Assembly: GCF_003576645.1 (NCBI RefSeq)
Contig: NC_044930.1
Coordinates: forward strand, 10,460,393 to 10,524,392
Source of the DNA: Ipomoea triloba
Lineage: Eukaryota; Streptophyta; Magnoliopsida; Solanales; Convolvulaceae
Direction: 5' to 3'
Length of the DNA: 64,000 nucleotides
Part shown: positions 44,465 to 56,532 of the stretch, piece by piece
Position numbering within the stretch: position 1 is the first letter of the stretch
How the letters are laid out: every line of letters begins with the position of its first letter
The notes under the pieces: generated by a model
Seen by the model: the letters and a program-made list of their open reading frames with translations, nothing else
What the model was told of the DNA's origin: nothing
The model's database searches: none
Position numbers and translations under genes: made by a program

Positions 44465-47400
44465 ATGAACACGGCGGTGACCGTTGCTACGATGTCTCTC
44501 TCCACCACCATGCTCCGCCGCTCCTCTACCCTCCACTATCACACTCGCCACTCCCGCTTCCCACTAATCTCCCTTCCGATTCCTCGCAAACTCCACTTTC
44601 CCCTCAAATTTCCCTCGACCTCACCAAATTGCCGCGTCCTCATCGTACGGAACTCCAGCAACATCACCGCCAAGCCATCCTCGGAATTCCAGAAAAAGCC
44701 TCGCGGTCCCGACCAGGAAGAAAGGCTTCGCGCCCTCCGCCAGCTCTTTACGAGGCCTGATATTAACATTGACGCCTACATCATACCTTCACAGGACGCT
44801 CACCAGGTGAGGTTTCGTTACTTCATCAAGTTTCATGTCATTTCTGCTCACTATTTTTTTTTTTTTAAATTTTAATGGAGGAGCAATCCCCCTCAAAGAT
44901 ACATTTGTTATTATTGTAATCCCCAAAATGTAGGGGATATTCCAAAAGGGAAAAGGGAGGGTAAAGAAAAGTTTGTGAATTAATTTAAACCTTTGTTATC
45001 ATTAATACAGTTGTTTTAATAAATGCATTTTTTTAAAAAAATTTCTAGAGTGAATTCATTGCTGAGTGTTATATGCGGAGAGCATATATATCAGGGTTCA
45101 CTGGAAGTGCAGGAACTGCAGTTGTCACAAAGGATAAAGCAGCCTTGTGGACAGATGGGCGCTACTTTCTGCAGGTTTGAAATGTGAACATTCATCAATT
45201 ATTGCTTTGACTTTCATTTGTCTATGTGATGGTGGTGCCTTGTAACCAATACTCATTGTTGTTGATAGGCTGAGAAGCAGTTGAGTTCTAGCTGGATTCT
45301 CATGCGATCAGGTAATTGGGGGGTGCCCACACCCAGTGAGTGGCTCAACAGTGTTCTCTCACCTGGTTCCAGGATTGGAATTGATCCTGTGAGTACTACT
45401 CAAACTTTCATTTGTGTTTTTGGAATTTGGATTGATGAATATTTGCCTCTTCCTGTAAGAATTAGAATGTTATATCTGTTTCTTTCTATTTTGTCTTTTG
45501 CAAAAAAAAATGTAGAATTAGAATGTTATGCTGCACAGGATTATTATTTCCATACATAAAATAAAATAGCTTAATGTTTTATATCCTCCCCCAACTTTAA
45601 AATCCACCTAAAAAAGTCTCAGTCTGCAAATACAAAAGTGGAACCTTTGGTTGTGCTTCTACATTTGAGTCATTTTCGGGAACTTCTGGGTTGTGATCAT
45701 GGAAAAAGTAAGATTTGAAGTTATTATTCATGGTGTTAAATTCACATAATGGCAGTTTAGGTTTGTGTATAAACTTTTAGGAACAGAGATTAGGCAGCTC
45801 TCCATTGAAAATGGGCAAAGCTGGTTGGAAGAATGTGTTGAACATCATTCTTATTTGGTGGACATTGTAAAACCTTTACAGCATGTTTGGTTCATGGAAT
45901 GACTTTTAGGGGAATAGGAATAATATTCCATAAGGAATGAAATAGGTCAAGAATAAATTAGGAATTCTATTCCATTGTTTGGTTCATTGAAAGCATTTTA
46001 CTTTAGTGTTTGGTTGGTTTAAGGAATATAAATGGAATAATCATTCAAAAACAAATATACCCCTACCATGAATATTACGGAGTATATATAAAAGTGTGTG
46101 CGTGTCAGCGCGTGTGTGCAAACGTGGGCTCCCACAGAAGGGTGTATTTGATATTATGGAAAAATAGTTATTCTAGGTTTCCTTGTAAAAATCCTGTGAA
46201 CAATTATTTTATTCTTGCATGTATTTTCTACAATTGGGTTAAGCCAAAGAACCAATACTCCAACACTACTTTTGTCATTTCATGCACTTTCAACTAGATG
46301 TGCAGTGTCCTAGAAATTTATGCCATTCTTAATATTTCTCATCCTTGTCAATCTTTCTGTCTTTCCTATCTCCATTAAACTTATGATTTTAAGTAACTGC
46401 TACATTTGCTTTTATCTGATAAGTCGCTTTCATGTTATTTGTGCGAAGGGAGCAGTTTTTGTTTTCATCAGATGCTGCAGAAGAACTGAAAGAGGACATA
46501 TCTAAAGGGAATCATGAATTAGTCTTCTTGTCCAATTTAAACCTTGTTGATGAAATATGGAAAGAATCAAGACCACAGCCTCCTAAGAAACCAATTAGAG
46601 TGCATGACCTGAAATATGCTGGTGCAGATGTGTCTTCAAAGTTATTTTCCTTGAGGTCTGACTTAATTAATGCTGGTTCATCAGCAATTGTTATTTCCAT
46701 GCTTGATGAAATTGCCTGGTTATTGAACTTGGTAAGCTCTCTTAACCTTCCTCAGACCTCTTTTGAACTGTTGTGCTTCTTTTTTTTTTCCCCAACATTT
46801 TTAATTGAGGTTGTTGAAATTGTGCATCTGCATGGTGTTTTGGTGCGCCCATTTTTTTATTAAATTATTTTTTGAAAATGAGAGATGTGAAATTGATTTC
46901 CAGACATAAATGAATGATATAATTTTGGTCCATTACAAGAAAAATGATGCAGTTTGTAACCTCCAATTTTTTAGAAAAGAACTAAGTAAAATCATTGTAA
47001 TTATATTATTTGTTGCTTATCTAATGATGTAGTAATAAATGAAAATGCTTCCTAGTGGAGATAGAAATGTGTCATTAGTTTTTTGAGGTTGCTCATGTAT
47101 GACCACCATCTTAGGATGCCAAAATGGCAACATGTGTAGGAATTCAGATGGCACAGGAACTCAATCTCGTTCATCAACTTGGTTTCATTTTGACATATTT
47201 TTCGTGTTTCAGCTCCTGAAAGGTTAACTGATATTTGTGTTCTTATAATATATTTGCCTTGTTGTAGCCAGTTTTCGTTGATACTTGATAGTACCCTGCA
47301 TGAATTTTGAAATTTCCATGATTTCATGCTCAACAAAAATTCAGTTAACCTTTCAAATTTTACTTGATAGTACCCTGCATGAATTTTCAAATTTCCATGA

Positions 47401-50400
47401 TTTCATGCTCAAAAAAAATTCATGTCTTTGTACTTCTAACCATAATGCTCCCTTTTCTCCTCCACCCAAACAAACATTGCAATCAGGAGGTAGTGGTACT
47501 TGTATTGCACGCTTTGCCTTTCCCATGGCTATGCTCAATGTTTCTTGGTTATTTAGCATTGGCATTCATTATCACTTGAGGGAAATTTTTTTTGGCATTC
47601 ATTATTCTTGATGATTGTACAGAGGGGTAGTGATGTTCGACATTCACCTGTCATGTATGCATACTTGATAGTGGAGATTGATGGAGCAAAGTTATTCATT
47701 GATGATTCTAAAATCACACCAGAAGTTATGGATTACTTGAAGAGTGTAGGTGTTGAACTGAGAGCTTATGAATCCATTATTTCTGAAATTGAAAGGTGAT
47801 TTTCAAGATTGTGCATTTATGCTCTCTTCTTGGTGTATTTTTCAAGTGCTATATAGCTAGTTTTCAAGGTTGTGCTGCTGTGTACCATGATCATGGGCGT
47901 TAATTATTTTCAAGAAGCAGAAAGACTACTACAAATAAATAACCATGGTTGGTGTTTGCACAAAATTAGTACCATAGGATTAACAAAATGATCTGACAAG
48001 CACAGATTATTTTCTTAATGTCTATGCTTTCTCAGGAAAAGAGTGGATAGGGATTATGTCTATGAATATGATCAGGAACACTTTTTTTTTTTTTTTTCTA
48101 AATTTTATTTTTACAATTTTATGAAGAAACATGGCCATATTCACTTCTGATATAAAAAGTTTCTGCTCAGTTTGGCAGAAAAAGGTGCAAATCTTTGGCT
48201 GGACAAATCATCTGTTAATGCTGCTATTACAAATGCATACAAGACTGCATGTGATAGATACTCTAGGAGCCCTGGAATCAAAAAGAGAAGTAATAAGAGC
48301 ACAAATCTAGACACCAATGGTTTATCAGGGCAACCCCATGCATTCTATAGGAGTTCTCCTGTGTCTATGGCCAAAGCTGTGAAAAATAGTGCGGAATTGG
48401 AAGGCATGCAAAACTGTCATCTAAGGTAATTAAAATTGGAGCTGCTACATGATTTTTTTTATTTTTATTTTATTTTTTCAAGGGAAAATTGCTTTTTTGG
48501 TCCTTCAGTTATAACCGTGGTACAAACTTATGTTAATAACTAAAATGGGGAGAAAAGCTTAAGTGTGGGCAGTAGCTAAAAGACTTATATTTCTGTGTTC
48601 TCTGATTTCTGTCTCTACATTAGCTAGCTGATACATCTTTATATATACATGAGAGAAGACAAGCTTCCTCAAATTCTGCACTATTTTTATGCTGCCTAAC
48701 TACACTTTTCTGCTGCCTAACTTTGCGGCTGCCAAAGTCTAACTTTGCTGCTGCACTTTTCTGCTAACATTGCTGCTGGCCTGCTGCCCAAGTCTAATTT
48801 TGCTGCTGCACTTTTCTGCTAACTTTACTGCTGCCTATAACACTAATATACTACACAACACTACTGCACACTACTACTTTACTGACATCCCCCCTCAAAT
48901 TGATGCGGGTAAGTCTATCAGCATCAATTTGCTATTGAGAAACTTGTGTCTTTGGCGTATTAAATCTTTTGTAAAGACATCAGCTACTTGTAGATCAGTA
49001 GTAAGATGAGGTAGAGTGATAACACCTCGAATAAACGCCTCCTCGTCACCAAACATGTCAATGTCTTTCTAGTTTACCACGAAGCCTACTATCATTCAGT
49101 CACCAAGATTGTCAACACGACCACGAAGCCTACTATCATTCGGCCACCAAGATTGTCCACGAAGCCTACTATCATTCGGCTACCAAGATTGTCAACACGA
49201 CCTCGAAGCCTACTATCATTCCGCTACCAAGATTGTCAACTCGACCACGAAGCCTACTATCATTCGGCCAAAACTTTATGCTATTTTTCTTCTCCGATGA
49301 CGGATTGCCATTTTCGCCATCCCAATTAAACACCACAACGCACCTCTCACTTACTCCATAGCATGACTCTAAATATGAGACGGATCCCATGACTCAAACA
49401 ACACAAACTAAACTTAAGACCAAATTAAAACAATCCCACAAATTAAACCAAACAAAACAATCTACTGCCCCTCCCTTTTTTTTTTTTTTTCATTAACTAA
49501 AAACAACACAAAACCCAAAACATGCTGCCCAACAAACCTACTGCAAATAGTTCCTCCCTCCTTATAACACTTCCAACATCAAAAACACCTATTACTTCCT
49601 CATCTACAACCATAGCAGCCGGAAAGCCACTACTGCATCTGCTGCCGGGAGCTCTGCTGCCAGGAGCGTTCTGCTGCGCAGGAAATGAAAGAGAGAGATG
49701 AAGCATCGGAGAGGAGGTCGCCGGAGAAGAGGATTCCAAGGTCACTGGAAATGACCCAGCTGCGCCACTGCTCGACAAGCTGGTTCGTCACTGCTGATCC
49801 AGGTTTGCTGGTTCGCCGTAGAAGAACAGGGAGAGAAAGAGAGACGAAGCTTCTAAAGCTGATGAAGACTCGCCCAAGTGACACCATCAGGAAATGGGCT
49901 CATCAAAACGAGACGAACGAGACAAATTTCTGCCAGAAATGGCCTCACGCGCCGTCACGCACCGGCGAGCGGTCGCCGGAGCTCCGGCCAACGGTGGCGC
50001 GTGGCGGCGCATGGAGGCTCCGTTCGCCGCGAAACTTCTGCCGGTTGCTCGCCTCTTTGTGCCGATCAATGCCCAGTAGGCTCTGATACCATGTTAATAA
50101 CTAAAATGCAATGCCCAGTAGGCTCTGATACCATGTTAATAACTAAAATGGGGAGAACAGTAGGCTCTGATACCATGTTAATAACTAAAATGGGGAGAAA
50201 AGCTTACTCTGATACCATGTTAATAACTAAAATGGGGAGAAAAGCTTAAGTGTGGGCAGTAGCTAAAAGAAAAATGGGGAGAAAAGCTTAAGTGTGGGCA
50301 GTAGCTAAAAGAATTATATTTCTGTGTTCTCTGATTTCTGTCTCTACATTAGCTAGCTGATACATCTTTATATATACCTGAGAGAAGACAAGCTTCCTCA

Positions 50401-53400
50401 AATTCTGCACTATTTTTATGCTGCCTAACTACACTTTTCTGCTGCCTAACTTTGCTGCTGCCAAAGTCTAAGTTTGCTGCTGCACTTTTCTGCTAACATT
50501 GCTGCTGGCCTGCTGCCCAAGTCTAATTTTGCTGCTGCACTTTTCTGCTAACTTTACTGCTGCCTATAACACTAATATACTACACAACACTACTGCACAC
50601 TACTACTTTACTGACAACTTAGTCCTAGAGTTATATGCGCGACCATCTTTAGCCCCTAAGTTATGCACAAAGTGGTGATTTTAGTCCCTCGGGGACTATT
50701 TCTACCACCAATTTGTCACTTAATAAAGTGGTTGATTTGGTCCTTCAAGGACTATAATTGCCACTCCATACATAACTTAGGGGTTAAAGATGGTGACGCA
50801 TATTACTTAGGGACTAAGTCTGTACCACATATATAACTGGAGGACCAAAAATGCAATTTTCCCTTTTTTTTTATTATATACTTTTACTTATAACAAATAA
50901 GTCATTGGCAGTGCATCAATTGCAATGTGTAATATGGAGTTCATGTTGCATTCTTTCATATACTATGATTGGTTAATTTTCTGAGAATAACTATGCCTTT
51001 GATGGCTAGTTTGGCTGTTTGGTTTAAAGAGCAGATAATGCCTTCTTTAGTAATTAGAGTAATTGATGTTTGTTTGTCCAGTATATATTGGATAAAAAAT
51101 TTGCATGGGATATTTGTAGTCACAGATTAATTTCAATATTACTAGTATATTGCTGCAACAATAACAGACTTTCATAAGTCTGTCAAATACTTATGCATTA
51201 ATGCCAACTATATACTGGAGAAATATATATTGTTTAAACAAAGATGCTTGTCTTTCTATACAGAGATGCTGCTGCTCTAGCACATTTTTGGGCCTGGTTG
51301 GAGGAGGAAATCTGCAAGGATGTGGGTTTAACGGAGGTAGAAGTTGCAGAAAAACTTCTTGAATTTCGATCAAAGCAACATGGCTTTCTTGATACCAGCT
51401 TCGATACTATAAGTGGTATATAAGCCCTCTTTTTCAATTATTAGGGTTATTTGAAAAGTAAAATTTGAATGGTTTTTTCCCTCTATAACGGCACTTCTTT
51501 CTCTGATAATGTTCTTAGTTGGCATGAGCACATTCATACTTAATTACATCTTTGACCATTCTGCAATACTCTTAATTAGCTTCTATACTTCTATGTACAC
51601 AACAATCAACATTGGCATTTGGTAATGTCAAATCTTTGGTGATGCTTTTGACCTCAAAAGTTCATATTTTACAAAAAACAATTAAATCCAAACCACTACA
51701 ATTAAAAGTTCATATTTTTTTAATTGTGCCTCAAAATAGTGCTTACATTTCCTCTCCAATGAGTTTATATTCACACTTCATCCCTATTATATTGCTATTT
51801 CAGGTTCTGGTGCAAATGGTGCGATCATTCATTACAAACCAGAGCCTGATAGTTGCAGCATTGTGAATCGACATGAGCTTTTCCTTTTGGACAGTGGTGC
51901 TCAATATGTTGATGGAACAACTGACATAACAAGGACAGTCCATTTTGGTGAACCATCTTCACGAGAGAAAGAATGTTTCACTCGGGTTTTGCAGGTGTAT
52001 ATTTGCATGTTTATTTCTTTCACTAGTTTAGCTTCTTGAGTAACACATTATTGTAATGGAGGGTTCTATTACCATAACTTGGTTGCTTTTTGGTTTTTAA
52101 CTTGTTATCTTATGGTGGATTGGTGGTGGTGGTCACCACTTGCATTTAGTCAATGATAGAGTTTCGTCCAGCTGAACTTCAATCTTTTCAGGGTCACATA
52201 GCACTTGACCAGGCTGTCTTCCCCGAAAACACTCCAGGTTTTGTACTGGATGCATTTGCTCGAGCATCCTTGTGGAAGGTTGGCCTTGATTACCGACATG
52301 GTAATTGTACTTTCCTTGTTTCCTTTTTTTTTTTTTTTGATAAGGAAGGAGATATTTCCTGAATGTTTGCCAGTTCCAGAAGAGAGATAAGTGAATAAGT
52401 GATAGATGGAAGATGCAATTCAAGGAGGAGGGCATGCATTTTTTGTACTTACATGTTTTCTACTTGTCGTGTTAACAAGGTTTATTCCATGATTTCCATC
52501 TTTTACTTAGGTATTCATTCATTTCTTTTTTTTTGGGTGTTGGAACTGTGTCCCGTCTAGGAACTGGGCATGGTGTAGGAGCTGCACTAAATGTTCATGA
52601 AGGTCCTCAAGGCATTAGTTTCCGTTTTGGAAACATGACTCCCATGGTGCCAGGCATGGTAGTCAGCAATGAGCCCGGCTACTATGAAGACCATTCGTTT
52701 GGCATTCGGATTGAGGTAGTGCACCCATATAGTTAAATCTGTGTCCTCAGTTCTATACATCATCTAATATATATGGGTTTCTCTTGGCAAGTCAACTCAA
52801 GCTTGACTCTTTCTGCACACTTCTATAGTGCAATGGTGCTTATTCTAACATTTGATTGTTGTGTGGAATTTGAACCATGTTTTCCAGAATCTTCTTTATG
52901 TTAAGGAAATGGACACTCCAAATCGTTTTGGCGGGATTGGATATCTTGGATTCGAAAAGCTTACTTTTGTTCCAATACAGGTATTTGAGCTTTACAAAAT
53001 TATGTCCATCTAACATTTTTTGATTTCCTAGTATAAAACCCTGTCAAATTTCACAACACTTTATTCTGTATATTGGCATATGATGCACTTGACTCACCAG
53101 GCTCGGCGACCCTTGAATAGATGTTCATTGTAAATTTGTGTCATATGCATTGAAGTTGTGAATGATATTGATTGATGATGAATTTGACGAACATCTCTTC
53201 ACCTTTGATGTTTTTCTTTTTACGTTTTTGGGTAGACTAAATTGGTTGATTTGTCGATACTCTCTGCTGCTGAGGTTGCTTGGCTGAATAGTTACCACTT
53301 GCAAGTGTGGGAGAAGGTAACCAGTTTAGAGTCACCCTTTTCCCCCATATTTGTGAAGGTATCCAAGTTGGAACAATTGTATACCATGGACCAAGGTTCA

Positions 53401-54232
53401 TATTACATTGTGAACTCTAATTTAATGTGTCTACATTCTGTACCTGCAGTTAACAATTTCTGTACTTGTCAACAAATTGAAAACACATAACATAATAATT
53501 ATAGACACAAACACATAAATTGTTAACTGCAGGTAGAGAATATGTTAACTGCAGACACACAATTATATGTTTGTAGTTATCATGTTGTGTCTGTAATTAC
53601 CATGTGATGTGCCTTCAATTTATTTATAAGTACAGAAACGATTAATTGTATGTAGATATAGAATTTGAAGATTATTTTTGGATCAGAGCACACAATATAA
53701 GATAGACCCTAGTCCATGGTATAATTTGCTAAGTTGGAACTGCTTTGGTTGGCAAATAATTGTGGACCCTGGTCCAATACACAAAATTCATGTTCATAAT
53801 ATGCACACATAAACACGATATAATGAACATGAATTTTGTGCATTATGAACATAAATTATGTGTATTATGTTAAGTGTTTATGTGTCCTCAGTTATATAAT
53901 ACATAAAATTGATGTTCATAATACACAGAATTCATGTTCATAATGCACATAATTCATGCTCATTATATCGTGTTTATGTGTATGTGTATTATGACCATGA
54001 ATTTTGTATATTTCGAACATGAATTATGTGTATCGGACCAGGGTCCATAGTGCACTGTGGACCAGGATATAACGATTGGCTTTGGTTGGGGTATAGAGTG
54101 AGATGGATAGGTAGTACTTTGTTATGAATAGAGAATGTGGTTTGACAGGTTTCAGGTTTAGTGGATGGTGGTGCTCGGGAATGGCTATGGAACAACACAA
54201 GGCCTATCGATTCATCTCCAACTCCTACTTAG
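44465..54232 (+). CDS. APP2: Aminopeptidase P, plastid-type APP2, 13 exons
   Basis: Exons: 44465-44806, 45049-45174, 45269-45388, 46456-46731, 47623-47795, 48171-48425, 51264-51415, 51804-51994, 52192-52300, 52561-52715, 52888-52980, 53236-53316, 54149-54232. All junctions are GT-AG and in frame, giving 718 residues, close to the family's about 710. It is a metallo-aminopeptidase (M24B) that removes an N-terminal residue preceding proline. Residues 1-75 are Ser/Arg-rich with few acids, fitting a chloroplast transit peptide. Two creatinase-like domains precede the pita-bread domain. Metal ligands are visible: [18 protein letters not shown] (two Asp), [16 protein letters not shown] (His), SNEPGYY (Glu) and GIRIE (Glu). 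ATG at 44465 is the first ATG; the frame upstream opens only on GTG. Intron 6 (2.8 kb) holds nested transposons and intron 12 two MULE-MITEs. Confidence 0.96.
45885..46040. mobile_element. Possible MITE fragment in APP2 intron 3
   Basis: catgtttggttcatggaatg and a later tgtttggttggtttaaggaa, with inverted aggaataatattcc words, resemble the end of a tttggttcattgaatg-type MITE. Limits are uncertain. Confidence 0.35.
47282..47425. repeat. 79-bp tandem duplication in APP2 intron 4
   Basis: tgatagtaccctgcatgaat followed by aaatttccatgatttcatgc occurs twice, starting at about 47287 and 47366, with a few differences. Confidence 0.8.
49077..49275. repeat. Tandem array inside the Copia-type element, about 44-bp unit
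   Basis: ccacgaagcctactatcatt followed by cggccaccaagattgtcaa recurs about five times, one unit being shorter. It encodes no steady frame on either strand. Confidence 0.85.
50092..50313. repeat. 42-bp-period array across the LTR/primer-site junction
   Basis: tgttaataactaaaatg starts at 50092, 50134, 50176 and 50218, exactly 42 bp apart. Each is preceded by ctctgataccatg (the primer-binding site read on plus). Inside the right LTR, a different 42-bp unit (aaaatggggagaaaagctta...ctaaaaga) is doubled at 50230-50271 and 50272-50313. Confidence 0.88.
53375..53730. mobile_element. MULE-MITE in APP2 intron 12, first of two
   Basis: AAGTTGGAAC flanks it at 53365-53374 and 53731-53740. Ends aattgtataccatggacc and (reverse) agcaaattataccatggact are inverted repeats. 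A 9-10 bp target duplication fits Mutator transposition. Confidence 0.75.
53753..54079. mobile_element. MULE-MITE in APP2 intron 12, second of two
   Basis: CTTTGGTTGG flanks it at 53743-53752 and 54080-54089. Inside, gtggaccctggtccaatac and tcggaccagggtccat are inverted. The body is built of repeated gaacatgaattttgtg-type palindromic words. Confidence 0.7.
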
Positions 54233-54440
54233 TTACTTAGTTACTCTTTACCGCCATACTCAATACAGATATACGTCTGTTGTGTACATCAAGCATTCAA
54301 CCCTAAATATTTGTTCAGTTATGTCAAGCTTAATTCCCAGTATTTGTCTAGTTCAAGTTTGGCGACTTGGCGTATGCATGGAATAGTCCAAAAATGAAAA
54401 TATGCTTATTCCATAATTTGTTAAGATATTTTATTATAAA
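54233..54440. other. APP2 3' flank
   Basis: Likely 3' UTR and downstream sequence of APP2. No clear poly(A) signal was selected. Confidence 0.4.
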
Positions 54441-54449
54441 ATATTATTC

Positions 54450-54657
54450 TCAATAATGAGTTATTCACAGTACATATCTATTGTTTTAAACGATTATATG
54501 AGTCAATTGCATGTAGCTGAGAGCAAGACTTACTTCAATAGCGACATAATTTGTAAGTCTGATTCAAGCAACGATATCCTTGCAGATGTGCATACTCCTG
54601 AGTTTTTAAATGGCTTGCGAGCATCTTGTATCTCTAGCCATGCATTAACGCTAAGCT
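54450..54657 (+). pseudogene. Fragment of a Helitron-type PIF1 helicase
   Basis: The frame reads VLNDYMSQL, ESKTYFNSDIICKSDSSNDI, then LADVHTPEFLNGLRAS and HALTL, followed at once by a stop. This order (NDY/NNY, ESKTY.SSD, HTPEFLN, NHALTLKVG) is the late part of PIF1-like helicases of plant Helitron RepHel proteins. It lacks Walker A and B and the Rep domain. It is a relic immediately downstream of APP2. Confidence 0.65.
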
Positions 54658-55339
54658 AATATAATGAATGAGAAAGAGAGGAGGGAGATGAGGATTGAAG
54701 CTAGCAATTCAAGCTAAGAGAAGAAAAAGTCTTTTAATTTGTATATTGTATATATAGTATGTGAAATTAGTAGGGGCGGGGGAGATTGGGTATGGAATAA
54801 TTGTGCTATTTTACGTACAGATAGTATTTGACTTCCGCGAAACAACCAATTTATGTACATACTTTTCCCTTTTTTAGAATTAGGAAAGATTCTTCTCTCC
54901 CACACACTGATCTCCCATTTTACTATGTCACTTAATTGAAAAATACATACTAAAGGAAATTGACATTTTTAGTTTAATTGTTAGTTGTGATTTAAATTTA
55001 GTTACTCAATTCTTATCGAAGTGGCTTTGATTCTTTGTTTCTTAATATATTTATTAGTGGGAGATTTAATCATGGGGTCAAATATATTATTTTAATAATA
55101 ATTGAGAAATTAAATTTTAAATATTAATATTACGTTATATTAACTCTCATTTGGGTGATAAAGGAAAATTCATAATCACTATACTCTTTTATCCAAGAGC
55201 ATGCATTGAGTATATATCTTATTATTGTGTAATAGTTTGCAAGCCACACATGAGATGCAAATCGCATTTGAAAAATTCTATACAATAAGCTCTACCGTGA
55301 AGCTAGAGTTAGCAAGAGATTGATCAATACTAGTTTATT
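54658..55339. other. AT-rich intergenic DNA, nothing seen
   Basis: No gene or clear element. Confidence 0.55.
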
Positions 55340-55585
55340 TGATCAGTGAGTTTGACTAGTTGATAGCATTAGCTAATAATAAAAAAGTGTTTGATAAACT
55401 AACTGTTAATCGATAGTTGATTTCATATAAAATAACTTTGAGTAACTTTTTGAATTTTAGCATTTTAAAACAATAAGTTGTTACAAAAAAACTAATTAAT
55501 CAAATACTCGTATTGATTGTTTAACCAAATCAAACAATTAAAGTGGTCAAATGACCAATAGACTAATTATTTTACCAAACAGCAA
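55340..55585. mobile_element. Diverged MITE of the ctgtttggtaaat family
   Basis: Shares order and many words (gttgatagc, gtgtttgataaact, tttttgaattttagcatttt, accaaatcaaacaatta, ttaccaaacag) with the MITE pair at 12452-13062. Confidence 0.6.
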
Positions 55586-55671
55586 TGGTTATTGCGTGCA
55601 CAACTGTATGATCCAAAAACGACGTCGTTTTGCTTAATTTCATTTTTTCGCGTGTCCAGCTGCAACAATAA

Positions 55672-55870
55672 CTCATAATGTACATTATTCTAAAACATAA
55701 TGTATTTTATTCTAAAACATAATGTACATTATTTTAAAATATAATGTACATTATATTAGTTCAGATGTATCATTATTCTAAAACATAATGTACATTATTT
55801 TAACATGTAATGTACATTATATTAACACGTAATGTACATTATATTAACACGTAATGTACATTATTTTAAC
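55672..55870. repeat. Palindromic tandem array built on aatgtacatt
   Basis: About eight units of 20-22 bp such as cataatgtacattattctaa and cacgtaatgtacattat. Each contains a self-complementary aatgtacatt core. Confidence 0.85.
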
Positions 55871-55982
55871 ACAATATATATTCCACACAATAATTTACCA
55901 CCAAACATGGCATAACTTTTGGGGCTATTTAGCCCCTGGTTTAAGTTCTACTATCCAAACTACTTTCCCTCATAGCTTTCAA

Positions 55983-56524
55983 TAGGGGTGTGCACTTCGG
56001 GATTCGGTTCGATTTTTTTCGATTACAGTTTCGGTATCGGTATTTCGGTATTACAAAAAATGATACCATTCGATTTTACAATAAAGTTCGGTTCGGTTTC
56101 AGTTCGGTATGAAACGGTTCGGTTTCAGTTTGGAAATATTTAGGCTCGGAAATCGGTTCGGTTTAGGATGTTCAATTTTCAACATTTACTAATTTTCCAA
56201 ACAATACACTGCCAAATAATACATAATCGCATAATCCAAAGTCTAAAATATAAATATTACATAAAAAAACAATTCAAACACAAAATTAACATAGCAATCC
56301 AAATTGTAAAGTAATACTTGTTCATCCATCATCCCCTCATCACAGACATATTAATTATTATTATTTATTACTATATATATTTAAAAAAAAAACAAAAAAA
56401 AAAAAAACAAACAAACGATTTTCGGCTCGGTTTGATTGAACCATTCGGTTTCTCTATATTAAGTACCGTTCGGTTCTTTCAATTTATACCGAACCACTTG
56501 GTTCGGTTGAAGTGCCCACCCCTA
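55983..56524. mobile_element. hAT-type MITE rich in ggttcgg, 8-bp target duplication
   Basis: GCTTTCAA flanks it at 55975-55982 and 56525-56532. Ends taggggtgtgcacttcgg and (reverse) taggggtgggcacttcaacc are inverted repeats. Both halves carry repeated cggttcggttt words in opposite orientation around an AT-rich centre. Confidence 0.88.
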
Positions 56525-56532
56525 GCTTTCAA

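Larger units (their letters stand above)
48531..50616 (-). mobile_element. Young non-autonomous Copia-type LTR element with TSD ACTTA
   Basis: Direct LTRs at 48531-48887 (357 bp) and 50218-50616 (399 bp, longer by an internal 42-bp duplication) differ at about three other positions. ACTTA lies at 48526-48530 and 50617-50621. Read on minus, LTRs run TGTCAGTAAAG to TTATTAACA, the primer-binding site tggtatcagagcc follows the right LTR, and a polypurine tract (gcatcaatttgagggggg) precedes the left LTR. The 1.3-kb interior encodes no recognisable gag or pol, so it depends on enzymes in trans. High LTR identity means a recent insertion. Confidence 0.9.
48481..50859. mobile_element. Long-armed MITE in APP2 intron 6, split by a Copia element
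   Basis: 48481-48530 plus 50622-50700 is the inverted copy of 50780-50859: agggaaaattgc...ttggtcct...gtggtaca...acttagtcc is mirrored at the right end. Removing 48531-50621 restores a continuous palindromic element of about 290 bp. It must predate the Copia insertion. Confidence 0.78.
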
